This document shows, one piece after another, positions 27,904 to 36,035 of a stretch of DNA of 64,000 bases. Under the pieces are notes generated by a model. It saw nothing but the letters and a program-made list of their open reading frames with translations, did no database searches and was not told the origin of the DNA. Source of the stretch: Bacillus sp. NTK074B (GTDB lineage: Bacteria; Bacillota; Bacilli; Bacillales; Bacillaceae_B); assembly GCF_017303375.1 (NCBI RefSeq), contig NZ_JAFKOH010000001.1, positions 558,001-622,000 of the forward strand, written 5' to 3'. Position 1 is the first letter of the stretch; every line of letters starts with the position of its first letter. A program made the translations under genes and the position numbers.

Positions 27904-29562
27904 CTACTCAATCGCTACTCGTAATACTTCCTCGGTCGTGGTCAAACCCTGTTTCACTTTCAGTAGACCATCATCGACCAAGAAAATGGTTTTATTTCGA
28001 ACGGCATGCTCCCTTAACTTTGAAAAAGATTCGTTATTCAGGATGACCTTTTTCATTTCATCATTCATCACCAGAACTTCATGGATGGCGATCCGACCTT
28101 TGTAACCTGTCATGTTACAAGAAGAGCATCCTCTTCCTCTCGTGATGGTCTCGATCTTCATCCCTCTTTTAGCGAAGATTTCCTCTTCCCGTTTGGTCGC
28201 CGGCATCACTTCTTTACAGTCTCGGCACACCTTACGAATCAAACGCTGAGCTACGACCCCACTCAAGGAAGAAGCAACTAAAAACGGCTCCACCCCCATA
28301 TCCAGTAGCCTTGTGACTGTACTGATTGAATCATTGGTATGAATGGTGCTTAAAACGAGGTGTCCAGTTAACGAAGCCCGGATGGATACCTCAACCGTCT
28401 CCTTGTCCCGGATTTCCCCGACCATGATGATATTCGGATCTTGTCGCAGAATGGCCCGGAGACCCTTTGCGAAAGTCAAACCGACATTTTGATTCACACC
28501 GATCTGATTGATCCCTTCCAACTGATACTCAACGGGGTCCTCGATTGTAATGATGTTCACTTCTTCACTATTAAGATGATTGAGTGCAGCATACAAAGTG
28601 GAAGATTTTCCTGATCCCGTTGGTCCCGTGATGAGCACGATACCTGTCGGCTGTTGGATCATTTTCAAGAATCGCTGGTGATTCACCTTGTTGAAGCCAA
28701 GCTTTGCGAGGTCATTCAGGCTCGAACCCAAATCCAGGATCCTTAGAACAATTTTCTCTCCATAGACCGTCGGCAACGTCGACACACGCAAGTCTATTGG
28801 ATGAAAATCAATATTCACTTTAATCCGCCCGTCCTGTGGGACCCTGAATTCGGTAATATCAAGATTGGCCATGATTTTAAGCCTGGCAATCAACATGCTT
28901 TGCATGTGCTTGGGGAGATTTCTTTCCGTTCTCAGAATACCGTCAACCCTGTAACGGATGACGACTTTCGTTTCCTGCGGGTCGATATGTATGTCACTTG
29001 CTTTTTGTGTTACCGCATTGGAGAGGATACCGTTTACTAATCGAACGATGGGTGAATCGGCATCCACCACCGTTTCCTCTTCCACTTTATTTTGATTCCT
29101 ATTATCCTGAAAAAGATCTTCAAATCCATCCTCTAAGTCATAAAACTTATTGATGACTTTCAGAATATCATCCTTCGTCGCAATGGCTGTCTCGATTTGA
29201 AAGCCTGTCGCTAAGCGAAGATCTTCTATGGCGTAAAAGTCCAAAGGATCACTCATGGCAACGAAGAGTTTATCTCCTTCTTTTTTGAGGGGGATCATCA
29301 GGTTCCTTTTGGCCGATTCTTTCGGAATCAAGTGGAATAGGTTCGTTTCAAAGGGATAACGATATAAGCTGACATGGGGGATACCCAATTGAAATTCCAA
29401 CACTTCAATTAACTGCTGTTCCGTGATATATCCTCTTTGCAACAGTGCATCGCCAAGCTTCTGACCTTTTGCCTTGTCCTTCAACGTATCCTGTAATTGT
29501 GATTCGGATAGGATTCCTGCATCTACCAGAAGGTCTCCTAACCTCTTTTTTATCGTGGCCAC
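27904..29562 (-). CDS. pilB: PilB, type IV pilus extension ATPase
   Basis: ATPase that powers pilin polymerisation. The 552-residue protein starts with an MshEN-type N-terminal region (KKRLGDLLVDAGILSESQL, about 1-150). A secretion ATPase domain follows with Walker A TGPTGSGKSSTLYAALNHL (near 315), RQDPNIIMVGEIRDKETVE, His box HLVLSTIHTND and the zinc tetracysteine motif CRDCKEV...CSSCNMTGYKGR (near 460-495). GTG start at 29562 with GGGTGA close upstream. First of the core motor genes pilB-pilT-pilC. Confidence 0.95.
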   Translation of the reverse strand: MATIKKRLGDLLVDAGILSESQLQDTLKDKAKGQKLGDALLQRGYITEQQLIEVLEFQLGIPHVSLYRYPFETNLFHLIPKESAKRNLMIPLKKEGDKLFVAMSDPLDFYAIEDLRLATGFQIETAIATKDDILKVINKFYDLEDGFEDLFQDNRNQNKVEEETVVDADSPIVRLVNGILSNAVTQKASDIHIDPQETKVVIRYRVDGILRTERNLPKHMQSMLIARLKIMANLDITEFRVPQDGRIKVNIDFHPIDLRVSTLPTVYGEKIVLRILDLGSSLNDLAKLGFNKVNHQRFLKMIQQPTGIVLITGPTGSGKSSTLYAALNHLNSEEVNIITIEDPVEYQLEGINQIGVNQNVGLTFAKGLRAILRQDPNIIMVGEIRDKETVEVSIRASLTGHLVLSTIHTNDSISTVTRLLDMGVEPFLVASSLSGVVAQRLIRKVCRDCKEVMPATKREEEIFAKRGMKIETITRGRGCSSCNMTGYKGRIAIHEVLVMNDEMKKVILNNESFSKLREHAVRNKTIFLVDDGLLKVKQGLTTTEEVLRVAIE

Positions 29563-29583
29563 CTTATCACCCGCTTTTATGGC

Positions 29584-30969
29584 TTATTTAAAATCCTTTT
29601 TCTTTTGTGTCTTATTTGATTCCTTAGAACTTGAATCTGTTTCAGCTTCTTCACTATTCTTACTTTCCGGACTGTTGCCTTCGTCTCCATGATCCACAGA
29701 GGACGAATCCTGATCTTCAGTACCCGTGGAAGAAGTGTTCTCACTTCCTTCACCGCCCTGAGTTTCCACCTCGTTCTCAGCGTTTGGCACATTATCATAT
29801 GTTCCACTTGGGTTTTCCTGCATTTCCTGAAGCGGGTATATCATCACCTTGTGTTGTGGTGCATAAAAATCTTCATTGATCAGTTCTTCTGCTAGAATTT
29901 CCCCTGATGTACTCAATTTTTGCTTATACACCCTGATCAGGATCCCGTCTTTCCCTTCTTGTTGAATATCGACGCTACCCTTTTCAACAAACGGACTGAA
30001 CTGCTTGATCACACGTGGAGGAAATGTCTCTTTATCCGATAAGCGAACATTGTAAGAATTCGGGAAAGGGATTCCCTGTAACAGTGCTTTTAGCCGATTA
30101 CCTTGTATAGCCAGCTTCAGCTCATACTCTGTTGAGTTGGGATTGGTGATGACAAAATCCTGGTTATTCATCGGATTGAATTTCGCTTCAAAGCCCAGGG
30201 TGGCATACCCCGGAAGCTCCTTGCTTATATTTCGTTCAATGATGGAGAAATTGGAATGTAAGGTGATCTGATAGAGTAATGACGCTACCGGACTTAAATC
30301 TGCCTGAGATTCGACTACAAATCCTTCTGCTTCCAGAAAGTCAGCGAAAGAAAACTGAGAATTCGGTTCAATGAGAATGGAGGGGTGATGGTCAATAAAG
30401 TTCTTGATAGTTGGAGTAACCTCTAATTCATTCGAAACTGCCTCAAAAATGACTTGTGTTGATTCATTCCTGGATAAATAATCGAAAATGCTGATCGATT
30501 CACCTTGGTTAAGGCTTCCTGCCAGAGATAGGGTATATTCCTTTAAAGAAGTAAGGTTCACCTCATCTTCATTGTAGTCTGGGAATTGGTCGGATAAAAA
30601 AGAATCCAACGCTTTTTCATCCATCGTAACAATCAAACTCGTATTCTCATTATCCTCCAGTTTATCTATACTTTCTTCCAGATGGAATTGAAAGAGGGAA
30701 GGATCAAGCCTGACACTCTCCCCATCAAACTCAATCATGATCTTTTGATTACCCCTCCACTCCTCAATTTTTTCATCGAGTTTAGCCAGGGCTTCTTCTT
30801 TGTTTGCTCCACCCAGATGAATCGAGGCAAGAGCCGCATGTTTCGATAAATGGAGTGACTTCACAAAGAACGTTTCATAAGCAAAAACGCCTAGATGAGA
30901 AAAACCATATAGAAAAAACGTGGAACAGAATAAAACGGCCATTAACCTGACAAGCAGACCTTTTTTCAC
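29584..30969 (-). CDS. VanW-like secreted or anchored protein of the pilus operon
   Basis: The 461-residue protein has an N-terminal membrane or signal segment (about 7-29), two repeats resembling VanW peptidoglycan-binding modules (about 45-200), and a degenerate VanW core (NSQFSFADFLEAEGF, SLLYQITLHSNFSIIERN, PGYATLGFEAKFNP, about 205-290). The usual GGGVCQVSSTLYNA signature is changed to SPVASLLYQITLHS, so the conserved cysteine is lost. A G5-like stretch follows (about 320-365), then a Ser/Glu-rich tail (about 385-461). It ends 22 bases before pilB. Role unknown; binding of the cell wall to guide the pilus is inference. Confidence 0.68.
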   Translation of the reverse strand: MKKGLLVRLMAVLFCSTFFLYGFSHLGVFAYETFFVKSLHLSKHAALASIHLGGANKEEALAKLDEKIEEWRGNQKIMIEFDGESVRLDPSLFQFHLEESIDKLEDNENTSLIVTMDEKALDSFLSDQFPDYNEDEVNLTSLKEYTLSLAGSLNQGESISIFDYLSRNESTQVIFEAVSNELEVTPTIKNFIDHHPSILIEPNSQFSFADFLEAEGFVVESQADLSPVASLLYQITLHSNFSIIERNISKELPGYATLGFEAKFNPMNNQDFVITNPNSTEYELKLAIQGNRLKALLQGIPFPNSYNVRLSDKETFPPRVIKQFSPFVEKGSVDIQQEGKDGILIRVYKQKLSTSGEILAEELINEDFYAPQHKVMIYPLQEMQENPSGTYDNVPNAENEVETQGGEGSENTSSTGTEDQDSSSVDHGDEGNSPESKNSEEAETDSSSKESNKTQKKKDFK

Positions 30970-30994
30970 ATCAGGCGCTCCTTCCTGCTACTTC

Positions 30995-31723
30995 TTACTT
31001 TATATTCATCGTTAAATCTACAAACACAGATGGTCCGGCATCTTGAGCTGCTTTAATATCTGACTCCGTCAATGAGGAGCCTTTGGCAATCAACAAATTT
31101 CCCTCAAGATTATAGATATCTTCTGTCACTCTTTTACCGGTCAATAATTCAGTCTGTTTCGACTTGATCGTTTGTAATCCATGTTGTTGAGTCTGAATGG
31201 TTTCAACCTCTTCTTCATAAACCGGTTCCATTTGCTCAACCGTACCTTTAAAATATTCTGCAGCGTCTTCGTTTACGATGATGATATCCTTTCCGAAGGT
31301 CAGTACGTGCTCTGTACCAAGGAAATATGTACTATCATGTGCATGCAACTCTAATGATACGATGGCTCCTGTTTCATCATCTACATAAAATTCGTGAATA
31401 TTGCCTATCATTTGACCTTTGCGGGTCATCACACGCGTATCATTAATTTTAATCTTTTTGTTTACGAGCTGATTGGCAATCGGGATTTCATTCAAGTCGA
31501 TGACTGCATTCTCATTTTCTACCGTGACGGCATACTCTCCAATTCCTACTACCTTCTTGAAAGGAATCGCTTTAACACTCACTTGCCAATCTTCATGCTC
31601 GATGGTCAAAAAGTCCACTGAACCCTTCTCAGGATTTATAACAAGGGATTTCACTCTCCCTATTTCACTTCCATCATTAATACTGATAATCGGTAAAGCC
31701 TTCATTTCTGCACTTTTCTTCAT
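30995..31723 (-). CDS. PRC-barrel domain protein of the pilus operon
   Basis: A 242-residue cytoplasmic protein with two PRC-barrel units (about 10-78, LPIISINDGSEIGRVKSLVI; about 88-160, NDTRVMTRKGQMIGNIHEFYVDDETGAIVSLEL). The C-terminal segment KRVTEDIYNLEGNLLIAKGSSLTESDI resembles a module seen before cyclic-di-GMP signalling domains. No membrane segment or signal peptide. ATG 31723 follows AGGTGAG. Second gene of the pilus operon. The biochemical role is unknown; PRC barrels usually mediate protein contacts. Confidence 0.75.
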   Translation of the reverse strand: MKKSAEMKALPIISINDGSEIGRVKSLVINPEKGSVDFLTIEHEDWQVSVKAIPFKKVVGIGEYAVTVENENAVIDLNEIPIANQLVNKKIKINDTRVMTRKGQMIGNIHEFYVDDETGAIVSLELHAHDSTYFLGTEHVLTFGKDIIIVNEDAAEYFKGTVEQMEPVYEEEVETIQTQQHGLQTIKSKQTELLTGKRVTEDIYNLEGNLLIAKGSSLTESDIKAAQDAGPSVFVDLTMNIK

Positions 31724-31746
31724 GTCATCTCACCTATTCTATCAAT

Positions 31747-32934
31747 TTAAATTTGTGTTTTTTCCCACGCAAATTCCTTGGTTTGTTCTATGTCCATTTT
31801 GATGTAAGGAAACTCTTTGAATCTTTCTTCAATTCCTTTTATGAAAACTTCCAAGTCCTCGTACTGCTCTGTTGAAATGTAATGATCCATTAATATTCTG
31901 GCAAATGTATAGTAATCCTGATCATGTAAGCTGGGATGTAAGTAATGCTTGATCATATTTTCCATTTGATCTGTGGTTAACAGACTTTGAGAAAGAGAGA
32001 TTTGTTCGATCATTGTCTTCATTACTTGTCTCATGATCCTGTGGCGCTTTGGAAGTTCATCCGTATCGGTATCATCTTCCTTAAGCGTGTGAATAAGATC
32101 AGTCTCAATATCCTCTATCGTGGACTCTATTTTCTCATTCGCTTCCTCACGTTCAGAAATGTGTTTATCTTCGTCCATTTCCACTAAATCGCTTTCTAAA
32201 CCAGGTTGATCACCTACTTCAGAAATGTCTTCCTCGAATAGGTCTTCCTCTTCCTCTTCCTCTTCTAATTCCACCTCTGGTTCATTCCGCAAATCAGTAT
32301 CATCGATTATACTTTCTATTTCACTTAAATCCTCATTAAAGACTTCATTTTCTATCACTTCTATTTCTTTAGTCATTTCCTTGGCATTCTCAATAAACCA
32401 TTCACTCTCATCTTGGGGAGAAGGTATTGTGTCTGTTTCTGAATCGTTCATTTCTTCAACGGGAGCCTTTATAGGTTCAATCTCATCGATTGGTCGTTCA
32501 TCTTCCGCAATCTCGAGTAGTTCTTCTTGATGGTCTATTGATTCTATTTGTTCTGGCACTTCTTCATCTGGAAGAAGGTCATTATCAGGCGAGTTTTCCA
32601 AGACTTGCTTATTATGTATATCAGGATGAGATGTTTGAGGTTGATAGCCGTCGTACTTCTCTTCCTCATACACTTCCGGTTCACTTCCTGCAGAAATCAC
32701 CATCATTCCGCTGAAACGGTGGTCAATCATATAAGAAGCTCCCCCCAACAAAACCATTAACATGATTGCAATCGCCCACATCGGATATTGACTCGATGCA
32801 ACGAGCCCAAGGAGTGTCAAACCAAATGATATACCGGCTATTAATAATTTCCCATGCTTGCTGATGCCTATCGGGACAAAATATAAAATGGGTAGCAATA
32901 AAATGAGTGCCAGCAACGAAAATAGGTAAATCAT
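31747..32934 (-). CDS. Acidic membrane protein, first gene of pilus operon
   Basis: Not recognised as a known family. The 395-residue product has three N-terminal membrane helices (about 1-22, 28-47, 50-70), a long, strongly acidic low-complexity region (about 85-285, with runs such as EVELEEEEEEEDLFEED) and a folded, probably helical C-terminal domain (about 290-395, YYTFARILMDHYISTEQYEDLEVFIKGIEERF). The acidic part is predicted to be cytoplasmic and extended. ATG 32934 has GGAAGGAG 11 bases upstream. It leads the operon, which suggests an assembly or localisation role (inference). Confidence 0.72.
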   Translation of the reverse strand: MIYLFSLLALILLLPILYFVPIGISKHGKLLIAGISFGLTLLGLVASSQYPMWAIAIMLMVLLGGASYMIDHRFSGMMVISAGSEPEVYEEEKYDGYQPQTSHPDIHNKQVLENSPDNDLLPDEEVPEQIESIDHQEELLEIAEDERPIDEIEPIKAPVEEMNDSETDTIPSPQDESEWFIENAKEMTKEIEVIENEVFNEDLSEIESIIDDTDLRNEPEVELEEEEEEEDLFEEDISEVGDQPGLESDLVEMDEDKHISEREEANEKIESTIEDIETDLIHTLKEDDTDTDELPKRHRIMRQVMKTMIEQISLSQSLLTTDQMENMIKHYLHPSLHDQDYYTFARILMDHYISTEQYEDLEVFIKGIEERFKEFPYIKMDIEQTKEFAWEKTQI

Positions 32935-33048
32935 CTTATATTCAACTCCTTCCTGTGATATATTTCTTATGAATCAGACTTTTTTTAACAAGTTTCGACT
33001 ACTAGATATTGTATAATAAAGTCAGGTAATTTGAAAGCAGGTGTTGGG
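32935..33048. promoter_or_regulatory. Divergent control region of the two pilus operons
   Basis: The 114 bases hold a plus-strand TATAAT (33012-33017) about 30 bases before the first minor pilin gene, with no strong -35 at the proper distance. On the minus strand TTGTTA followed after 16 bases by TAAGAA is a weak promoter candidate for the main operon. Poor -35 elements suggest an activator or another sigma factor. No AAAA-N5-TTTT ComK box pair was seen. Confidence 0.45.
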
Positions 33049-33579
33049 GTGAAACATATAAAAATAGTAAAAAATAATAAAGGCTTGACTTTGATAGAAC
33101 TTTTGGTTTCGATCACCATTCTCGGGATCGTCCTGCTAAGCTTCATGAATTTCTTTCTTCAATCAAGTACATATACAAATAGTAATCAAAAGAAGACCGT
33201 GGGAGTAAACGTAGCGAGAAATGTTCTCATGTTCATGGAAAAGCAGGATTTTCTGGAAATCAGAAATTTTTTTAACGAAGTGAACACTGGCCAGCATTCT
33301 TCCGAAGATGATTTTCTTGCATTATTTATCTGTAATGATAGCTATCATACTTTCTCCAACTCTGCCTCTGAATCAGAAATCACTCAGTCATGCCCAGAGA
33401 AAAAAAACGTGACCATCAACGGACTGAAGTATGAGGCCTCCATTTATTCAGAAGAAGTGTCATCACCTGAAGAAATAGATTCCTATATTCCAATTATAAT
33501 CAAAGTGAGGTGGACAATAGATGATCGGGAATACAGTACGACATTGGATGGCAAAGTCAAAAGCGAAGATATCCGATAA
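33049..33579 (+). CDS. Minor pilin (divergent operon, first)
   Basis: A 176-residue prepilin with leader MKHIKIVKNNKG and mature N-terminus LTLIELLVSITILGIVLLSF (Glu5). The C-terminal domain (about 45-176) has two cysteines (FICND and SCPEK) and looks like a PilV/GspI-type minor pilin. The GTG at 33049 behind AGGTG was preferred to a TTG six codons upstream that has no ribosome site. It overlaps the next pilin gene. Confidence 0.85.
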   Translation: MKHIKIVKNNKGLTLIELLVSITILGIVLLSFMNFFLQSSTYTNSNQKKTVGVNVARNVLMFMEKQDFLEIRNFFNEVNTGQHSSEDDFLALFICNDSYHTFSNSASESEITQSCPEKKNVTINGLKYEASIYSEEVSSPEEIDSYIPIIIKVRWTIDDREYSTTLDGKVKSEDIR

Positions 33580-34108
33580 CAGGGGTGTCACCCTGATTGA
33601 ATTATTGGTTACACTTACTATATCGGCCATACTTCTCCCTGTTACATATGGAGCTTTCATAACGGGTTATAAAGTTTACGAAAAAGTGTCAATTGATGCC
33701 CAATTGCGGGAGGATGCAGATTATGTCTCAGCCATGGTGATGAAAAATTTATATTCCTATCCTTTTGACAGAATAGAAGAATGTTCATCACCTAACGAAA
33801 GCTGCATCACATTTGTGAATGACAGTGAAAAAAACGTGACTCCCTACTCTGACAAATCATTCTATGAAGTAGAAGATGAAGAAGTCCTAAATGATCAACA
33901 GACACTCGAGCTTGTTCAAGTTGACGGAAAAGAGCAATGGAGATTCAACGGGGAGATCCTCGCTACCCCATCGGATTTTACCGGTTCAAAAATTTCTACC
34001 AGCTGCTCGTCCAATCTGTGTGAAAATGCCATTATCCAATTAACCTACAAGGTTAGCGATACCCGTTTTCATAAAACATTGCAATTAGATAGCAGCTTTG
34101 GCTTTTAA
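33521..34108 (+). CDS. Minor pilin (divergent operon, second)
   Basis: Prepilin with mature N-terminus VTLIELLVTLTISAILLPVTYG after NRG, with Glu5. The C-terminal domain has four cysteines (EECSSPNESC, TSCSSNLC). The pattern resembles PilW/GspJ minor pilins. ATG 33521 has AGGTGG 8 bases upstream but lies well inside the previous gene; ATG 33548, giving a 13-residue leader but no ribosome site, is the alternative. The overlap with the first pilin gene implies coupled translation. Confidence 0.83.
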   Translation: MIGNTVRHWMAKSKAKISDNRGVTLIELLVTLTISAILLPVTYGAFITGYKVYEKVSIDAQLREDADYVSAMVMKNLYSYPFDRIEECSSPNESCITFVNDSEKNVTPYSDKSFYEVEDEEVLNDQQTLELVQVDGKEQWRFNGEILATPSDFTGSKISTSCSSNLCENAIIQLTYKVSDTRFHKTLQLDSSFGF

Positions 34109-34123
34109 AAGGGAGGGAATCAC

Positions 34124-35995
34124 ATGTTACTCAATCAAAGAGGAAATACCCTGTTGACCGTTTTAATCACCTCACTGGTCATGGTCACGGTCGGAATGGC
34201 TATTATGAGCTCAACAATAGGAGGGGCCAAGCGAACGGAAGTAAGGGAAACGGATATTGATATTACATACGAGGGAATCAAAGCGGTTGAGGAGATTTCA
34301 GCGGAACTTGTTTCTCAGCTTCAGCCAACGAAATCTTTGAATATCAATCAATTGACGACAGGAAATATTAACACGAAAGTATCTGACTTCATAAGATCTG
34401 ATATCATCCCAGCCTATCAATCTTCTGATACCATCAAATGTATTACAATCGTAGATGTGAGCAGCGATGCAGCGTCTAATTTACTGGGGGACAAATGCAA
34501 GAAGGCCAACGCTCTTCAATATCACACGTTTGGTTTGGATTTCCTCAACACGAACCTTACAAGGGTTTATGAGATCGTCGTAAACACCAAAAACCCGGAT
34601 TCTGAGGAGGGGCAAGTTGAAAAAATCGTCCGTAAGCGGATCATTCTTTCTCCTATCCCAAGTTTCCTGAAATACACACTGGGAGCCAGGGAACTATTAG
34701 AATTAAACGGGTCACCTCATCTGGTGGGCAATGTATATGCTCAATCTCTAGACATCAGTGAGGATGCCAATTATCAGTTATCAAATCATAAGGATAAAAA
34801 AGTGGCGGCACCTTTCCCGTCCATCATCGGGGATATTTATACCAGTTACGACAAAGACAATTATGTAAAAATGAAATCCCTGGTGGACACGAATAGTTTT
34901 TACCCGTACGTATCATCACCTAACATAAAGCAGGATAGCCAATTTACCGACATTTCATTTGACCAAACGTATAATGATGAAGTCGGGAAAGTGTTAAACT
35001 CCCTGGATCTCTCTCTTAATAACAACTTGACTCAGGCAAATTTACGAAATACAATCACACGTAACTTTCTAACAGACGGTTCTATCTTCCTTCCACTGGT
35101 GAAGGGTATATTGGATGCCAATGTCAAAGGTGTCGTAAAGGCCGATAGAAGTATCACCGTAAAGAATCTCGTTCACGGGGGAGTAGACCTCATCGTCAAA
35201 GGAGATGTCAACATTCTGGCAGATTCAGCAATGAATATCGGAAATATCATCTCTACCGGAAATGTAACCATTTCAAATGTCTCAGGAAACATGTCGATTG
35301 GAAACATTATCGCTGCCGGTAAAGTATCAATCGAAGCAAATGCTCCCATCAACCTGAAAGGGAATATTGTCAGTTTCGATAATATGACGATTCAATCCCA
35401 GAACTCCATCTCAAGCATGGAAGGCAACGTCTTTTCCGGGAAGGACTTAACCATTCAAGGAGACGCAAATGATGAAGGTGAAGAAGATGATGAGATGGCA
35501 TTTGATTCTGTCATCTATGCCAAGGGAAAGACCAGCATCTCAAACTTGAACATCTCAGGCCTAAAAGGCTCAGATACATCCGGACAGCTGATTTTACTTT
35601 CCAAAGGACAACTGTTGGTCACGAGGATGAATGAATTTCAATATTATACAGATGAAAGTGAAAAGAAAGATACTAACCTATTACCAGATCCATCTGAAAA
35701 CATTAAACCATTACAAGCTTTCTTATATACGGATAGTGACGCAACATTATATGGAGTCGGTTCTCTTTTTTATGTGAATGGCGGCGTTTTTTCAAAGGGA
35801 AATCTGACTATAAATGCTGTTCGTGGAAAAGTCGATAATATGGATCGAATAGAAAATGACCTTTTTTCCAATCAGGAAGAAAAGCTATCCCGATTCATCG
35901 TTCATTATAATCGGGATGTCCTTCTCTCAAAGCTGGATGCCTTGCCAAAGGTAGAATCCCTCTCTCTCATCAGTGACGAAATCATCGTACAGTAA
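34124..35995 (+). CDS. PilX-like protein with long repetitive passenger domain
   Basis: A 623-residue protein beginning LLNQRG then NTLLTVLITSLVMVTVGMA, a pilin-type hydrophobic helix with Thr instead of Glu at position 5, as in PilX-type minor subunits. The first ~170 residues contain two cysteines. Residues about 320-470 carry short repeats of the type SxGNVTISNVSGNMSIGNI, suggesting a parallel beta-solenoid like polymer-forming proteins. The tail (about 490-623) contains YTDSDATLYGVGSLFYVNGGVF. A strong AGGGAGG precedes ATG 34124. No enzyme motif was seen. Likely a large subunit at the pilus tip; function inferred from context. Confidence 0.72.
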   Translation: MLLNQRGNTLLTVLITSLVMVTVGMAIMSSTIGGAKRTEVRETDIDITYEGIKAVEEISAELVSQLQPTKSLNINQLTTGNINTKVSDFIRSDIIPAYQSSDTIKCITIVDVSSDAASNLLGDKCKKANALQYHTFGLDFLNTNLTRVYEIVVNTKNPDSEEGQVEKIVRKRIILSPIPSFLKYTLGARELLELNGSPHLVGNVYAQSLDISEDANYQLSNHKDKKVAAPFPSIIGDIYTSYDKDNYVKMKSLVDTNSFYPYVSSPNIKQDSQFTDISFDQTYNDEVGKVLNSLDLSLNNNLTQANLRNTITRNFLTDGSIFLPLVKGILDANVKGVVKADRSITVKNLVHGGVDLIVKGDVNILADSAMNIGNIISTGNVTISNVSGNMSIGNIIAAGKVSIEANAPINLKGNIVSFDNMTIQSQNSISSMEGNVFSGKDLTIQGDANDEGEEDDEMAFDSVIYAKGKTSISNLNISGLKGSDTSGQLILLSKGQLLVTRMNEFQYYTDESEKKDTNLLPDPSENIKPLQAFLYTDSDATLYGVGSLFYVNGGVFSKGNLTINAVRGKVDNMDRIENDLFSNQEEKLSRFIVHYNRDVLLSKLDALPKVESLSLISDEIIVQ

Positions 35996-36033
35996 AAAAA
36001 GCGAGTCTATGAATTTTCATAGGCTCGCTTTTC
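35995..36033. terminator. Bidirectional terminator between convergent pilus genes
   Basis: AAAAGCGAG(T)CTATGAA pairs with TTCATAG(G)CTCGCTTTT, one internal mismatch, with A and T runs on both sides. It serves the PilX-like gene on the plus strand and the VWA gene on the minus strand. Confidence 0.88.
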
Positions 36034-36035
36034 CT

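Noticed and set aside
32935-33048. ComK boxes controlling the pilus operons
   Set aside because: No AAAA-N5-TTTT pairs with helical phasing were found.
33521-33547. Short-leader start (33548) as the sole start of the second minor pilin
   Set aside because: It has no ribosome site; the upstream ATG with AGGTGG was listed, although the shorter leader is more typical of prepilins, so both remain possible.
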